From an uncultured Collinsella sp. (lineage in GTDB: Bacteria > Actinomycetota > Coriobacteriia > Coriobacteriales > Coriobacteriaceae): 34,698 bases of DNA. Location: assembly GCA_958445895.1 (NCBI GenBank), contig CAUCTV010000012.1, forward strand, positions 1-34,698, read 5' to 3'. Made by a program: the position numbers and the translations under genes. The notes below the pieces were generated by a model. The model saw nothing but the letters and a program-made list of their open reading frames with translations, did not search any database and was not told the DNA's origin. This document shows, in pieces, positions 8,071-16,121 of this stretch. Numbering within the stretch: position 1 is the first letter of the stretch; every line of letters begins with the position of its first letter.

Positions 8071-8112
8071 GCCGGGCAGGTGCGGTTTCCGCACCTGCCC
8101 GGCTTTCTTTTT
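8071..8112 (+). terminator. Strong intrinsic terminator after rsfS
   Basis: A perfect 15-base inverted repeat (8071-8085 with 8089-8103) encloses a three-base TTT loop and is followed by TTTCTTTTT (8104-8112). The T-run is only on the + strand side, so this ends the obgE-rsfS transcript. It stops 12 bases short of the dinB stop codon, and no matching terminator for dinB is seen. Confidence 0.93.
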
Positions 8113-8124
8113 GCCCAAAGGCGG

Positions 8125-9378
8125 TTAATCGTTGAAGCGGGATTGGCGGCCGAAGGAAAGGGCGGTGTCGCCGAATTTGTCTCGGACGGCGTCGATGGCG
8201 ACGGAGAGGTCGCGGCGGTCGCTGGATTGGGCTCCGCGGTCATCGATCTCGCAGAACAGGTCAGTCTGGATGCCGCCTTGGTGGTCGAAGTCGCTCATGC
8301 CGATGCCCGCTAAGCGAACATGCATGCCATCCTGCCAGATGTTGTCGAGCAGTTCGAGTGCAACCGCCACGAAGATGTTCTCATCGTCGGTCGGATGAGG
8401 CAGCCGGCGCTGTGCCGTACGCCCGCTGCCATACGAATACTTAAGCTTGAGCGTTACCGTGGCACCCGTCAGCCCCTGACGGCGCAGGCGGCGTCCCACT
8501 GACTCTCCCAACAGCGCAATCGCCGCCTCAATATCCCCACGCTCAGTCAAATCTTTCGCAAAGGTGCGTTCATTGCTGACCGATTTGACCTCGCGCTCTT
8601 CATCGAGACTCGTGACTTCGGAGATTTCGAGTCCTTGCGCACGCTGGCGCATGCGTTCGCCGTTGACGCCAAAAATAGAGGCCAAGGTGGATTCCGGTGC
8701 ACGTGATAGCTCGCCGAGGGTGTAGATGCGCATGCGGCGCAGTCGCTCCTCGGCCGAGCGCCCGATGCCGCTCATGGCAGATACTGGCAGCGCGGCCAAA
8801 AAGCGCTGCTCGGTTCCGGGGCGCACGATGGTCAGCCCAAACGGCTTATCCCGCTCGCTTGCGATTTTTGCGACCGTCTTGTTGCAGCCCACGCCAATGG
8901 AGCACGTCACTCCCAGCTCTGCCACGCGACCGCTTATACGCCGCGCAACCAGCAGCGGGTCTTCGGGCGCAAAGCGACCCGGTGTGATATCGATGAAGGC
9001 TTCGTCGATGGATACGCGCTCAACGCGCGGGGTCTCGTCGGCGAGAATTGCCATAACGTGCGCGCTCACCTCGCGGTAGCGATCAAAGTGCCCGTGCGTC
9101 CAAATGGCTTGCGGGCACAAGCGCCGCGCCTCGGCTGAGGGCATGGCGGAGTGCACGCCAAAGCGACGTGCCTCATACGAACACGTGGACACGACGCCAC
9201 GCGAATCGGCGTCTCCGCCCACGATGAGCGGCTTTCCGCGCCATTCGGGATGATCGAGCATCTCCACGCTCGCAAAAAACGCATCAAGGTCCATCAGACC
9301 CACCGCCGGACCCGTCCAGGGAGGCGGCGTGACGCCCATGGCATCCTCATAACCGTATGTATGTTCGCGTCTTTCCAT
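8125..9378 (-). CDS. dinB: DNA polymerase IV (Y-family translesion polymerase)
   Basis: DinB is an error-prone polymerase that bypasses damaged bases. The 417-residue product carries the palm motifs 'LMDLDAFFASVE' (metal-binding D30 and D32) and 'SIDEAFID' (D125, E126), a helix-hairpin-helix-like 'MSGIGRS' (202-208), and a little-finger domain. QTDLF at 371-375 matches the beta-clamp binding pentapeptide. ATG 9376-9378 (complement) is the upstream start; the conserved domain starts around residue 26, so the first 25 residues are an extension. This is the only gene on the - strand, between the rsfS and rpsP operons. A TATACT box only six bases upstream of the ATG suggests a very short or absent leader. 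Confidence 0.95.
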   Translation of the reverse strand: MERREHTYGYEDAMGVTPPPWTGPAVGLMDLDAFFASVEMLDHPEWRGKPLIVGGDADSRGVVSTCSYEARRFGVHSAMPSAEARRLCPQAIWTHGHFDRYREVSAHVMAILADETPRVERVSIDEAFIDITPGRFAPEDPLLVARRISGRVAELGVTCSIGVGCNKTVAKIASERDKPFGLTIVRPGTEQRFLAALPVSAMSGIGRSAEERLRRMRIYTLGELSRAPESTLASIFGVNGERMRQRAQGLEISEVTSLDEEREVKSVSNERTFAKDLTERGDIEAAIALLGESVGRRLRRQGLTGATVTLKLKYSYGSGRTAQRRLPHPTDDENIFVAVALELLDNIWQDGMHVRLAGIGMSDFDHQGGIQTDLFCEIDDRGAQSSDRRDLSVAIDAVRDKFGDTALSFGRQSRFND

Positions 9379-9384
9379 GTCATG

Positions 9385-9390
9385 AGTATA
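9385..9390 (-). promoter_or_regulatory. Candidate -10 element of dinB
   Basis: TATACT on the - strand ends six bases before the dinB ATG, so the predicted transcript would begin at or next to the start codon. No convincing -35 lies 16-18 bases upstream. I did not find a LexA-type palindrome here. Confidence 0.35.
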
Positions 9391-9422
9391 CCGCGCAGCT
9401 CATGTGGGGTGCGTGTATGTGC

Positions 9423-9450
9423 TTGCAAATCCCGAATTCTTGTCTAAGAT
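9423..9450 (+). promoter_or_regulatory. Candidate upstream promoter of the rpsP operon
   Basis: TTGCAA (9423-9428) and TAAGAT (9445-9450) are 16 bases apart. This would give a leader of about 120 bases before rpsP. Confidence 0.5.
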
Positions 9451-9494
9451 ATGGATTTGCCCTCGACTACACCGAAGAAGTTGGTCTCACGGAC

Positions 9495-9523
9495 TTCACC
9501 TGCCCGCGTCGATGGCGTATTAT
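9495..9523 (+). promoter_or_regulatory. Candidate proximal promoter of the rpsP operon
   Basis: TTCACC (9495-9500) and TATTAT (9518-9523) are separated by 17 bases. Transcription would start near 9530. The roughly 50-base leader contains the small hairpin GCAGC-CTAAA-GCTGC (9546-9560) just before the rpsP Shine-Dalgarno site. Confidence 0.55.
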
Positions 9524-9579
9524 GTTCAACTGTTTGTTTGTAGTTGCAGCCTAAAGCTGCTTGGTTGGAGGAGTTTCCT

Positions 9580-9921
9580 TTGGCAGTCAAGATTCGCCTT
9601 GCTCGTCACGGCGCTAAGAAGCGTCCGTACTACCGTGTCGTCGTCGCCGATTCCCGCGCCCCGCGTGACGGTCGTATCATCGAGGAGGTTGGCCGCTACA
9701 ACCCGATGACCGCCCCCAAGACCATCAACCTTGACCTCGAGAAGATCGCCGACTGGCAGTCCAAGGGCGCTCAGCTCACCGACGCCGTCGCCGCTCTGGT
9801 CAAGGCCGCCAACGAGGGCGAGAAGACCGAGACCGTCGTCAAGAAGTCCAAGAAGCAGCTCGCCAAAGAGGCCGAGGCCGCTAAGGCTGCCGCTGAGGCC
9901 GCTGAGGGCGCCGAGGAGTAA
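9580..9921 (+). CDS. rpsP: 30S ribosomal protein S16
   Basis: S16 is an early-assembling 30S protein. The 113-residue product starts 'MAVKIRLARHGAKKRPYYRV', the conserved N-terminus, and contains 'GRYNPM' and 'DWQSKGAQLTDAV'. The start is TTG 9580, because it begins exactly at the family N-terminus and lies six bases after GGAGGAG (9567-9573); an in-frame TTG at 9544 has no such site. After the conserved core, residues 86-113 form a Lys- then Ala/Glu-rich tail. It heads the operon rpsP-khpA-rimM-trmD-lepB. In Firmicutes ffh usually precedes it; here dinB on the other strand does. Confidence 0.96.
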   Translation: MAVKIRLARHGAKKRPYYRVVVADSRAPRDGRIIEEVGRYNPMTAPKTINLDLEKIADWQSKGAQLTDAVAALVKAANEGEKTETVVKKSKKQLAKEAEAAKAAAEAAEGAEE

Positions 9922-9924
9922 ATC

Positions 9925-10209
9925 GTGCCTGAGGTTGACGCTGCACAGCTCGAGGGTGAGGCAATGCTCTCAGATCGCATCGCCGATCTCGTCGAATATC
10001 TCGTTGTTCAGATCGTCGACGACCCGGATTCCGTGAGCCTTGAGGTCATCGATGGTGATGACGCCTCTACGATTGAGGTTTCGGTCGCCGAGGATGACGT
10101 CGCTAAGGTCATCGGCCGTCGTGGCCGTACCATCAAGGCCATTCGCACGCTCGCCCGTGCACTGGCTGCTCGCCTCGACACTGCTGTCGAGGTAGAGGTT
10201 CTGGGCTAG
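9925..10209 (+). CDS. khpA: KH-domain RNA-binding protein (KhpA/YlqC family)
   Basis: This small RNA-binding protein contains one KH domain with the GxxG loop in 'VIGRRGRTIKAIR'. Such proteins, encoded between rpsP and rimM in many Gram-positive bacteria, associate with KhpB (Jag) and affect cell elongation and sRNA or mRNA binding. GTG 9925 has GAGGAG six bases upstream, within the end of rpsP. ATG 9964 is an alternative that gives an 81-residue protein closer to the usual family length and N-terminus ('LSDRIADLVEYLV'), and it has GAGGGTGAGG before it. The true start is therefore undecided. Confidence 0.92.
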   Translation: MPEVDAAQLEGEAMLSDRIADLVEYLVVQIVDDPDSVSLEVIDGDDASTIEVSVAEDDVAKVIGRRGRTIKAIRTLARALAARLDTAVEVEVLG

Positions 10210-10213
10210 GACC

Positions 10214-10735
10214 TTGAGGTCCCAGTACAAAAACATCGCCCGTGTGGTCAAGCCGCACGGAAGGAAGGGGGAGGTCCTCGCGCAGCCGCTGCGGGGGCTT
10301 CCTTCTGTATTAGAGCCGGGTATGCGCGTCGCCCTGACGCCGCCGGCGCTCAAGCGCGACCGCTTTTGCACGGTCGTGTCCGTCACCGATACGGGCGATG
10401 GCGATCTGGTCTCGTTTGAGGGCATTGACGACTTGACGGCCGCCGAGGGCATCACGGGATGCTACGTGCTGGCAAATCGTGACGACTTTGAGCTCGATTC
10501 GCTCGACGCTGCCTATACCGACCTGATGGGTCGCGAGGTGGTCGACGAGCGCTTCGGTTCGCTCGGCACGATCGTCGAGATCATGTCGACGCCCGCTAAC
10601 GATGTTTGGGTTGTCGAGGGCGATCGGTACGGCGAGGTACTGATTCCCGTGATCGAGCAGGTCGTGCTCGATCTTCCCGACACAGGAACAATTTCCGTCC
10701 ATGTTATGGACGGCCTGATCGATATGGACAAGTAG
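10214..10735 (+). CDS. rimM: Ribosome maturation factor RimM
   Basis: RimM binds S19 and assists 30S head assembly. The 173-residue product has an N-terminal RimM barrel ('NIARVVKPHGRKGEVLAQPL') and a C-terminal PRC-barrel-like part ('YTDLMGREVVDERFGSLGTI' and 'VLIPVIEQVVLDL'). TTG 10214 is the only reasonable start before the conserved segment; its ribosome-binding site is weak (TAGGA only two bases away, AGAGG further upstream). This suggests coupling to khpA, which ends four bases earlier. trmD follows after ten bases. Confidence 0.93.
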   Translation: MRSQYKNIARVVKPHGRKGEVLAQPLRGLPSVLEPGMRVALTPPALKRDRFCTVVSVTDTGDGDLVSFEGIDDLTAAEGITGCYVLANRDDFELDSLDAAYTDLMGREVVDERFGSLGTIVEIMSTPANDVWVVEGDRYGEVLIPVIEQVVLDLPDTGTISVHVMDGLIDMDK

Positions 10736-10745
10736 GGAGGACAAC

Positions 10746-11504
10746 ATGCTGATCGAGACCCTTTCGGTCTTTCCCGAGATGTTTGAGCCCGTCATGTCCA
10801 CATCGATTTTGGGCCGCGCCCGCAAGGCCGGCCTTTTTGATTTTAAGGCGTATAACCTGCGCGACTGGACGCACGACCGCCATCGTACCGTCGATGACGA
10901 GCCGTACGGCGGCGGGCAGGGCATGCTCATGAAGGTCGAGCCTATCGCAGAGGCCATCGAGGCCATTAGCGCAGAGGGTCCCAAGCCCACGGTTGTGTTC
11001 TTCACCCCCTGTGGCGAGCCCTTTACGCAGCATGTGGCCGAGCGCCTGCTCAAAAGTGAGCGCCTGCTGTTTGTGTGCAGTCGCTACGAGGGCGTCGACG
11101 AGCGCGCGTATGCGTATGCCGATGAGCGTCTGTCGATCGGCGACTACGTGCTTACGGGCGGCGAGCTTCCCGCTATGGTCGTTGCCGATGCCGTCGTACG
11201 CCTGATTCCCGGCGCCCTGGGCGACGAGATGAGCAACGTGGACGAGTCGTTCTCGACCGCCGAGGATGGAGGCCTGCTCGAGTACGCGCAGTACACCCGT
11301 CCTGCCGAGTTCAACGGCGAGGGCGTGCCTCCGGTGCTTGTGAGCGGCGATCATGCTAAGGTCGATGCGTGGCGTCGTAAGAACGCCATCGAGCGCACCT
11401 GTCGTTGGCGTCCCGATCTGATTGAGACGGCGCGGCTCACGCCCGAGGAGCGCGCTTACGCGCAGGAGATTCTGGACGCTTCGTATTCGCAGAGCGAGGA
11501 GTGA
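10746..11504 (+). CDS. trmD: tRNA (guanine-N1-)-methyltransferase TrmD
   Basis: TrmD uses S-adenosylmethionine to methylate G37 next to the anticodon, which prevents +1 frameshifting. The 252-residue protein has the SPOUT knot motifs: 'DEPYGGGQGM' (51-60), 'YEGVDER' (114-120) and 'SIGDYVLTGGELP' (130-142), which form the cofactor pocket. ATG 10746 follows GGGAGGAC. It lies in the classical order rpsP-khpA-rimM-trmD. The last bases overlap the ribosome-binding site of lepB, whose ATG comes two bases after the trmD stop, so the two genes are coupled. Confidence 0.97.
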   Translation: MLIETLSVFPEMFEPVMSTSILGRARKAGLFDFKAYNLRDWTHDRHRTVDDEPYGGGQGMLMKVEPIAEAIEAISAEGPKPTVVFFTPCGEPFTQHVAERLLKSERLLFVCSRYEGVDERAYAYADERLSIGDYVLTGGELPAMVVADAVVRLIPGALGDEMSNVDESFSTAEDGGLLEYAQYTRPAEFNGEGVPPVLVSGDHAKVDAWRRKNAIERTCRWRPDLIETARLTPEERAYAQEILDASYSQSEE

Positions 11505-11506
11505 GG

Positions 11507-12070
11507 ATGGTTCCATCGCAGCATTCCGTGCTAAAGGGTGCGTTTGAGTGGATCGTGGTCGTCGCGATCGCACTGGTCGCTACCTTCTTGATTCGCTCGT
11601 TTGTGGTCGAACCCTTTGTGGTACCCACCGGTTCCATGGAGTCCACGATCGAGATTGGCGACCAGATCCTGGCACAAAAGGTGAGCCTCGAGCTCGGTCA
11701 GCCCGTCAAGCAGGGCGATATCGTGGTGTTTCACAACCCCGATGGCACCTCCGAGCATGATGTTCTTGTCAAGCGTGTTATTGCCACGGCCGGGCAGACG
11801 GTCGACCTGCAGGATGGCAAGGTGGTCGTTGACGGCCAAGCGCTCGACGAGGACTATACGACGGGCATGAGCTGGCCACTTTCGGTCCAAGCGCCCGGCG
11901 CTCAGGTAAGCTATCCCTACACCGTTCCCGACGGGTGCGTGTGGGTGATGGGCGACAACCGCGAGAACTCTGCTGACTCCCGCTACTTTGGCCCGGTCGA
12001 CCGCTCCGAATTGATCGCCGTGGCGCTCGTGCGTTACTGGCCGCTCAACCGTCTGGGCGCTATCGACTAA
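11507..12070 (+). CDS. lepB: Signal peptidase I
   Basis: The enzyme cleaves signal peptides from exported proteins on the outer face of the membrane. The 187-residue protein starts with one transmembrane helix (about 13-33) and has the catalytic serine in 'PTGSMEST' (S43), the general-base lysine in 'VLVKRVIA' (K89), and 'GDNRENSADSR' (149-159), all typical of the S26 family. ATG 11507 is favoured because GAGGAG (11496-11501) is five bases upstream; an in-frame GTG at 11501 would overlap that site. It replaces rplS at its usual place after trmD; rplS lies some 7 kb downstream. Confidence 0.95.
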   Translation: MVPSQHSVLKGAFEWIVVVAIALVATFLIRSFVVEPFVVPTGSMESTIEIGDQILAQKVSLELGQPVKQGDIVVFHNPDGTSEHDVLVKRVIATAGQTVDLQDGKVVVDGQALDEDYTTGMSWPLSVQAPGAQVSYPYTVPDGCVWVMGDNRENSADSRYFGPVDRSELIAVALVRYWPLNRLGAID

Positions 12071-12077
12071 AAACCGC

Positions 12078-12083
12078 TATAGT
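12078..12083 (+). promoter_or_regulatory. Possible -10 element of glyQS
   Basis: TATAGT lies in the 59-base gap between lepB and glyQ, but no good -35 is found 16-18 bases upstream. The gap is too short for a T-box leader. glyQS may also be reached by transcription from the rpsP promoters. Confidence 0.3.
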
Positions 12084-12129
12084 ACAGTACCTAACCGTGT
12101 AATCGTTTCGACGAGGGGATATTAGAGGC

Positions 12130-13041
12130 ATGAACGCTTCATCGCTTTCCTTCCAAGACATCATCCTGCGCCTCCAGCAGTACTGGGGCGAGCAGGGCTG
12201 CGTCATCATGCAGCCCTATGACTCCGAGGTCGGTGCCGGTACCTTCCATACCGCGACCACGCTGCGCTCGCTCGGTCCCGCCGAGTGGCACACCTGCTAT
12301 GCGCAGCCTTGCCGCCGTCCCGCCGACGGCCGCTACGGCGAGAACCCCAACCGCATGCAGCACTACTATCAGTTCCAGGTGCTCATCAAGCCCTCACCGG
12401 TCAACGCCCAGGAGCTTTACCTGGGGTCTCTTGCCGCTATCGGTCTGGACCCCAACGACCATGACGTCCGCTTTGTCGAGGACGACTGGGAGAGCCCGAC
12501 GCTCGGCGCCTGGGGCCTTGGCTGGGAGGTCTGGCTCAACGGCATGGAGGTCACGCAGTTTACGTACTTCCAGCAGGTAGGCGGCATCGAGGTCGACCCC
12601 GTGCCCGTCGAGATCACCTATGGCCTAGAGCGCATTGCCATGTATGCGCAGGGCGTTAACTCGGTCTACGACTTGGTGTGGAGCTACCTGCCCGACGGCA
12701 CGCCCATGACCTATGGCGACGTGTTCCTCGAGAACGAGCGCGAGTTCAGTGCCTATAACTTTGAGGTCGCAAACGTCGAGATGATGCGTCAGAAGTTTGA
12801 CGACTACGAGGCCGAGTGCCATTCCTGCCTGGAGCGCAAGCTGCCGCTGCCGGCATATGACTGCGTCATGAAGTGCAGCCACGCTTTCAACCTGCTCGAT
12901 GCTCGCGGCGCCCTGTCCGCGGTCGAGCGTGCCAACTACATCCTGCGCGTCCGCGCCGTCGCCAAGGCGTGCTGCGAGGCCTACATGGCCGAGGTCGCCG
13001 GAGTCAACGAGAATGCCGATCAGGAAGGCGAGGTGGCGTAA
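12130..13041 (+). CDS. glyQ: Glycyl-tRNA synthetase, alpha subunit
   Basis: GlyQ is the catalytic subunit of the bacterial (alpha-beta)2 glycyl-tRNA synthetase. The 303-residue product has 'LSFQDIILRLQQYWGEQGC', 'PYDSEVGAGTFHTATTLRSL' and 'YAQPCRRPADGRYGENPNR', characteristic of this class II enzyme. It also contains 'HSCLERKLPLPAYDCVMKCSHAFNLLDARGA' in its C-terminal part, with cysteines typical of the family. The length is as expected (about 295-305). ATG 12130 follows TTAGAGGC. glyS follows three bases after the stop. The presence of glyQS shows that this organism uses the bacterial two-subunit form rather than GlyRS of the alpha2 type common in other Actinobacteria. Confidence 0.97.
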   Translation: MNASSLSFQDIILRLQQYWGEQGCVIMQPYDSEVGAGTFHTATTLRSLGPAEWHTCYAQPCRRPADGRYGENPNRMQHYYQFQVLIKPSPVNAQELYLGSLAAIGLDPNDHDVRFVEDDWESPTLGAWGLGWEVWLNGMEVTQFTYFQQVGGIEVDPVPVEITYGLERIAMYAQGVNSVYDLVWSYLPDGTPMTYGDVFLENEREFSAYNFEVANVEMMRQKFDDYEAECHSCLERKLPLPAYDCVMKCSHAFNLLDARGALSAVERANYILRVRAVAKACCEAYMAEVAGVNENADQEGEVA

Positions 13042-13044
13042 GCC

Positions 13045-15141
13045 ATGGCAGACGCTAAGGATTTCCTGTTTGAGATCGGTACGGAAGAAATGCCCTCCGC
13101 ACCGCTGAACAATGCCGTCAAGCAGCTTGGCACCATGATCGCCAAGGGTCTCGACGAGGCCGGTCTGGCCCACGGCGAGGTCCGTGTGATCTCGAGCCCG
13201 CGCCGCCTGGCTGCGCTCGTTGCCGACGTCGCCACCGCGACCGACGAGGTTCACGAGGTCAAGCGCGGCCCCGCGGCCAACATCGCCTTCGATGCCGATG
13301 GTAACGCCACCAAGGCCGCCCAGGGCTTCGCCCGCAAGTGCGGTGTGGCTGCCGAGGATCTGGTTCGTCGCGAGGACACCGACGGTCGCGAGTATGTCTT
13401 TGCCGAGAAGAACATCCCTTCCGCCCCGGCCACCCCGATCCTGACGGCCCTGTGCGAGAAGACTATCGCTGGCCTGCAGTGGCCCAACTACCGCTCTCAG
13501 CGCTGGGGTCACGAGCATGCGACCTTTGTTCGTCCGGTCCGCTGGATCTGCTGCCTTCTGGGCGAGGACGTTGTGCCCGTGTCGTTTGCCGACGTGACGA
13601 GTGGCAACACCACGCGTGGTCATCGCGTGCTTGGCCCCGGTGACCATGTGGTCGCCAGCCCCGCCGTCTACGAGCAGGTGCTCGAGGACGCCGGCGTGCT
13701 TTCTGCCGAGCGCCGTCGCGAGGCCATCCTTGCCGGTATCGCCGAGGTCGAGGCTGCCCGTCCCGGCTGCCATGTCGATACGCCCAAGAAGGTCTTTGAG
13801 GAGGTCATCAACCTCTGCGAGTGGCCGACGGTGCTCGTCGGGACCTTCGATGAGGAGTTCCTCAAGGTCCCGCACGAGATCATCTGCGAGTCCATGCTCA
13901 CCAACCAGCGCTACTTCCCGATCTATGACGGCGAGGGCAAGCTCACGCGTGAGTTCGTGGTCGTCTCCAACAGCAAGCCCGAGAACGCCGAGCGCGTGAT
14001 CGACGGCAACGAGCGCGTTGTGCGTGCCCGTCTGGACGATGCAAAGTTCTTCTACGAGGAGGACCTGAAGATCTCCCTCGACGAGTTCCGCGAGCGTCTG
14101 GCCAAGGTCGCCTTCCAGGAGAAGCTCGGTAGCGTGCTCGCCAAGTCCGAGCGCATCGAGCAGCTCGCGCTCGCTATTGCCCGTGAGGCACACCTGGGTG
14201 CTCACCTGGCAGCCGATGCCGCTCGCGCCGCGCACCTGTGCAAGGCCGACTTGGTATCCAACGCCGTCGTCGAGTTCACGAGCCAGCAGGGCGTGATGGG
14301 CGGTTGCTACGCCACCGCGATGGGGGAGAACGATGAGGTCGCCCACGCCATTCGCGATCATTATCGTCCCCGCTTTGCCGGTGACGAGCTGCCCGAGGGC
14401 ACCGCTGGCTGCATCGTGGCCTGCGCCGACAAGCTCGATACCATCGCCGGTATCTTTGCCATTGGCGAGCCCCCGACCGGCTCCTCCGATCCCTACGCGC
14501 TGCGTCGTGCCGCTATCGGCATCATCAACATCCTGCGCGACCGTCTGCCGATCGATCCCACGTCGCTTATCGACTTTGCCCTTGAGCTCTATAGCGAGCA
14601 GGGTATCGAGTTCGACGCCGCCGAGGTCGCTCAGCAGGTTCGCGACTTCTTCCACGGCCGTCTGGTGAGCATGACCCGCGACGAAAAGATCCCGGCCGAT
14701 ACCGTTGCCGCCGTCTCCGCGGTGCACATCATCGCCCCGTCCGTCTTCTTCGCCCGCTGCGCCGCCCTCGACGAGGCCCGCAAGAACGACGCTGAGACGT
14801 TCGATAACCTGGCGACCGCCTATGCCCGCGCCGCGCACATCTCCAAGCCCGAGCTGGGCGCGGAGTACGACCGCGCCCTGATGGGCGAGGTCGAGCTCGC
14901 GCTTGCCGATGCCTCCGAGGCTGCTCAGACCGCTGTCGACGCCGCCCTTGCTGCCGAGGATTATCCGGCCGCATTTGCTGCCCTCGCCGCCCTGCGCGCG
15001 CCCATCGACCGTTTCTTCGACGAGGTCATGGTCATGGACAAGGACGAGCAGCTCCGCGATAATCGCCTTAAGCTGCTCAACCGCTTCGAGGCCGTTTTCT
15101 CCGGCATCGCCAACATCGGTGAGCTTGCTCGTAAAAAGTAA
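13045..15141 (+). CDS. glyS: Glycyl-tRNA synthetase, beta subunit
   Basis: GlyS provides tRNA recognition and includes the anticodon-binding part of the two-subunit enzyme. The 698-residue product, near the family's usual 690, begins 'KDFLFEIGTEEMPSAPLNNA', a strong signature. It also has 'RYFPIYDGEGKLTREFVVVSN', 'GNERVVRARLDDAKFFYEED' and 'GTAGCIVACADKLDTIAGIFA'-like segments, then a C-terminal DALR-type helical domain ending in 'ALRAPIDRFFDEVMVM'. ATG 13045 follows GGAAGGCGAGG within the end of glyQ, showing coupling. Confidence 0.97.
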   Translation: MADAKDFLFEIGTEEMPSAPLNNAVKQLGTMIAKGLDEAGLAHGEVRVISSPRRLAALVADVATATDEVHEVKRGPAANIAFDADGNATKAAQGFARKCGVAAEDLVRREDTDGREYVFAEKNIPSAPATPILTALCEKTIAGLQWPNYRSQRWGHEHATFVRPVRWICCLLGEDVVPVSFADVTSGNTTRGHRVLGPGDHVVASPAVYEQVLEDAGVLSAERRREAILAGIAEVEAARPGCHVDTPKKVFEEVINLCEWPTVLVGTFDEEFLKVPHEIICESMLTNQRYFPIYDGEGKLTREFVVVSNSKPENAERVIDGNERVVRARLDDAKFFYEEDLKISLDEFRERLAKVAFQEKLGSVLAKSERIEQLALAIAREAHLGAHLAADAARAAHLCKADLVSNAVVEFTSQQGVMGGCYATAMGENDEVAHAIRDHYRPRFAGDELPEGTAGCIVACADKLDTIAGIFAIGEPPTGSSDPYALRRAAIGIINILRDRLPIDPTSLIDFALELYSEQGIEFDAAEVAQQVRDFFHGRLVSMTRDEKIPADTVAAVSAVHIIAPSVFFARCAALDEARKNDAETFDNLATAYARAAHISKPELGAEYDRALMGEVELALADASEAAQTAVDAALAAEDYPAAFAALAALRAPIDRFFDEVMVMDKDEQLRDNRLKLLNRFEAVFSGIANIGELARKK

Positions 15142-15175
15142 GCCAGCCTGCGTGTAAGCGCAAAAGGAGCCCCGC

Positions 15176-16042
15176 ATGGATTGCCCGGTCACCGCTCGTC
15201 CCACCGTTATCGTTATCTCCGACTCGCTCGGTGATACCGCTTGTGAGGTGGTGCTTGCGGCGTCCGGGCAATTTGATGAAGGGGCTTTTCGTCTCTTGCG
15301 CCTGCCCAAGGTGAACTCGGTGGAGCAGGTCAAGTCGTTTGTGGGTCCGCGCGTCGATGCCGATCATCGCGATATTGCCGTGTTCCACACCATTGTCGAT
15401 CCGGCGCTTCGCGCCCGTGTGCTCGATTACCTGGGCATGCTGCATATCCGTTCGGTCGACCTGATCGGCCCGACGCTCGCTGTGCTGTCGTCGCTCATCG
15501 GTGTGCCGCCCAAGGGCGTTGCGGGCGTGATTCACAAGACCGATGACCGCTATTTCCATCGTATCGAGGCCATGGAGTATTTCGTTGAGCACGATGACGG
15601 GCGCGGCTGCGACGATCTGTCGGGTGCCGATATCGTGCTGCTGGGCGTATCGCGTACGTCCAAGACGCCGCTGTCGATGTATTTGGCCTATCAGGGCTAC
15701 AAGGTCGCCAATGTCCCACTGGCGCATGGCATGGAGCCGCCCAAGTCGATTTACGAGGTCGACCCGATGCGCCTGTTCGGCCTGATTTCGACCGTCGATG
15801 TGATTTCCGAAATTCGCGATAGCCGCTTGGGCGATGACTACGCTCGTGCCGTTGCCGGCTCCTATGCCGAGCCTGAGAGCGTGCACAGCGAGCTCGAGGA
15901 AGCCCGTGCGCTCATGAAGCGCCTAGGCTGCTTTGTGGTGCGTACCGACGGCAAGGCCATCGAGGAAAGCGCAGCCGAGATCATTAGCCACTTGGAGGAA
16001 ATCCAAGAAGCCCGTGCCCGCCGCGCCGCCCGTCGAGCCTAA
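15176..16042 (+). CDS. ppsR: Pyruvate, phosphate dikinase regulatory protein (bifunctional kinase/pyrophosphorylase)
   Basis: This DUF299 protein inactivates pyruvate phosphate dikinase by ADP-dependent phosphorylation of a threonine near its catalytic histidine, and reverses this by phosphorolysis. The 288-residue product begins with 'VIVISDSLGDTACEVV', contains the P-loop-like 'GVSRTSKTPLSMYLAYQG', and ends with 'CFVVRTDGKAIEESAAEI', all typical of the family. ATG 15176 follows AAAGGAG. It lies 34 bases after glyS and 249 bases before its probable target ppdK, which supports the PPDK rather than the PEP-synthase version. The ppdK target threonine is present (T476). Confidence 0.95.
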   Translation: MDCPVTARPTVIVISDSLGDTACEVVLAASGQFDEGAFRLLRLPKVNSVEQVKSFVGPRVDADHRDIAVFHTIVDPALRARVLDYLGMLHIRSVDLIGPTLAVLSSLIGVPPKGVAGVIHKTDDRYFHRIEAMEYFVEHDDGRGCDDLSGADIVLLGVSRTSKTPLSMYLAYQGYKVANVPLAHGMEPPKSIYEVDPMRLFGLISTVDVISEIRDSRLGDDYARAVAGSYAEPESVHSELEEARALMKRLGCFVVRTDGKAIEESAAEIISHLEEIQEARARRAARRA

Positions 16043-16086
16043 TAGTAGCAGCATTTTGATAAAGCGATTTAGCAAAAATATCGCAT

Positions 16087-16116
16087 CTGACCTGCACTTT
16101 CTTACAGTTGTATATT
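16087..16116 (+). promoter_or_regulatory. Candidate distal promoter of ppdK
   Basis: CTGACC (16087-16092) and TATATT (16111-16116) are 18 bases apart. The predicted start near 16123 falls at the beginning of the GGTAA/TTTACC repeat cluster. Confidence 0.45.
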
Positions 16117-16121
16117 CATAA

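Noticed and set aside
9340..9420. LexA box near dinB
   Set aside because: GAACATACATACGG has one half-site only; the second GTTC half is missing.
12071..12129. T-box riboswitch upstream of glyQ
   Set aside because: Glycyl-tRNA synthetase genes in Firmicutes often have one, but the gap is only 59 bases and shows no T-box sequence or terminator.
12625..15333. Very long open frame on the - strand opposite glyQ and glyS
   Set aside because: It mirrors the strong codon bias of glyQ and glyS. The product resembles no known family, and there is no ribosome-binding site or promoter, so it is a shadow of the real genes.
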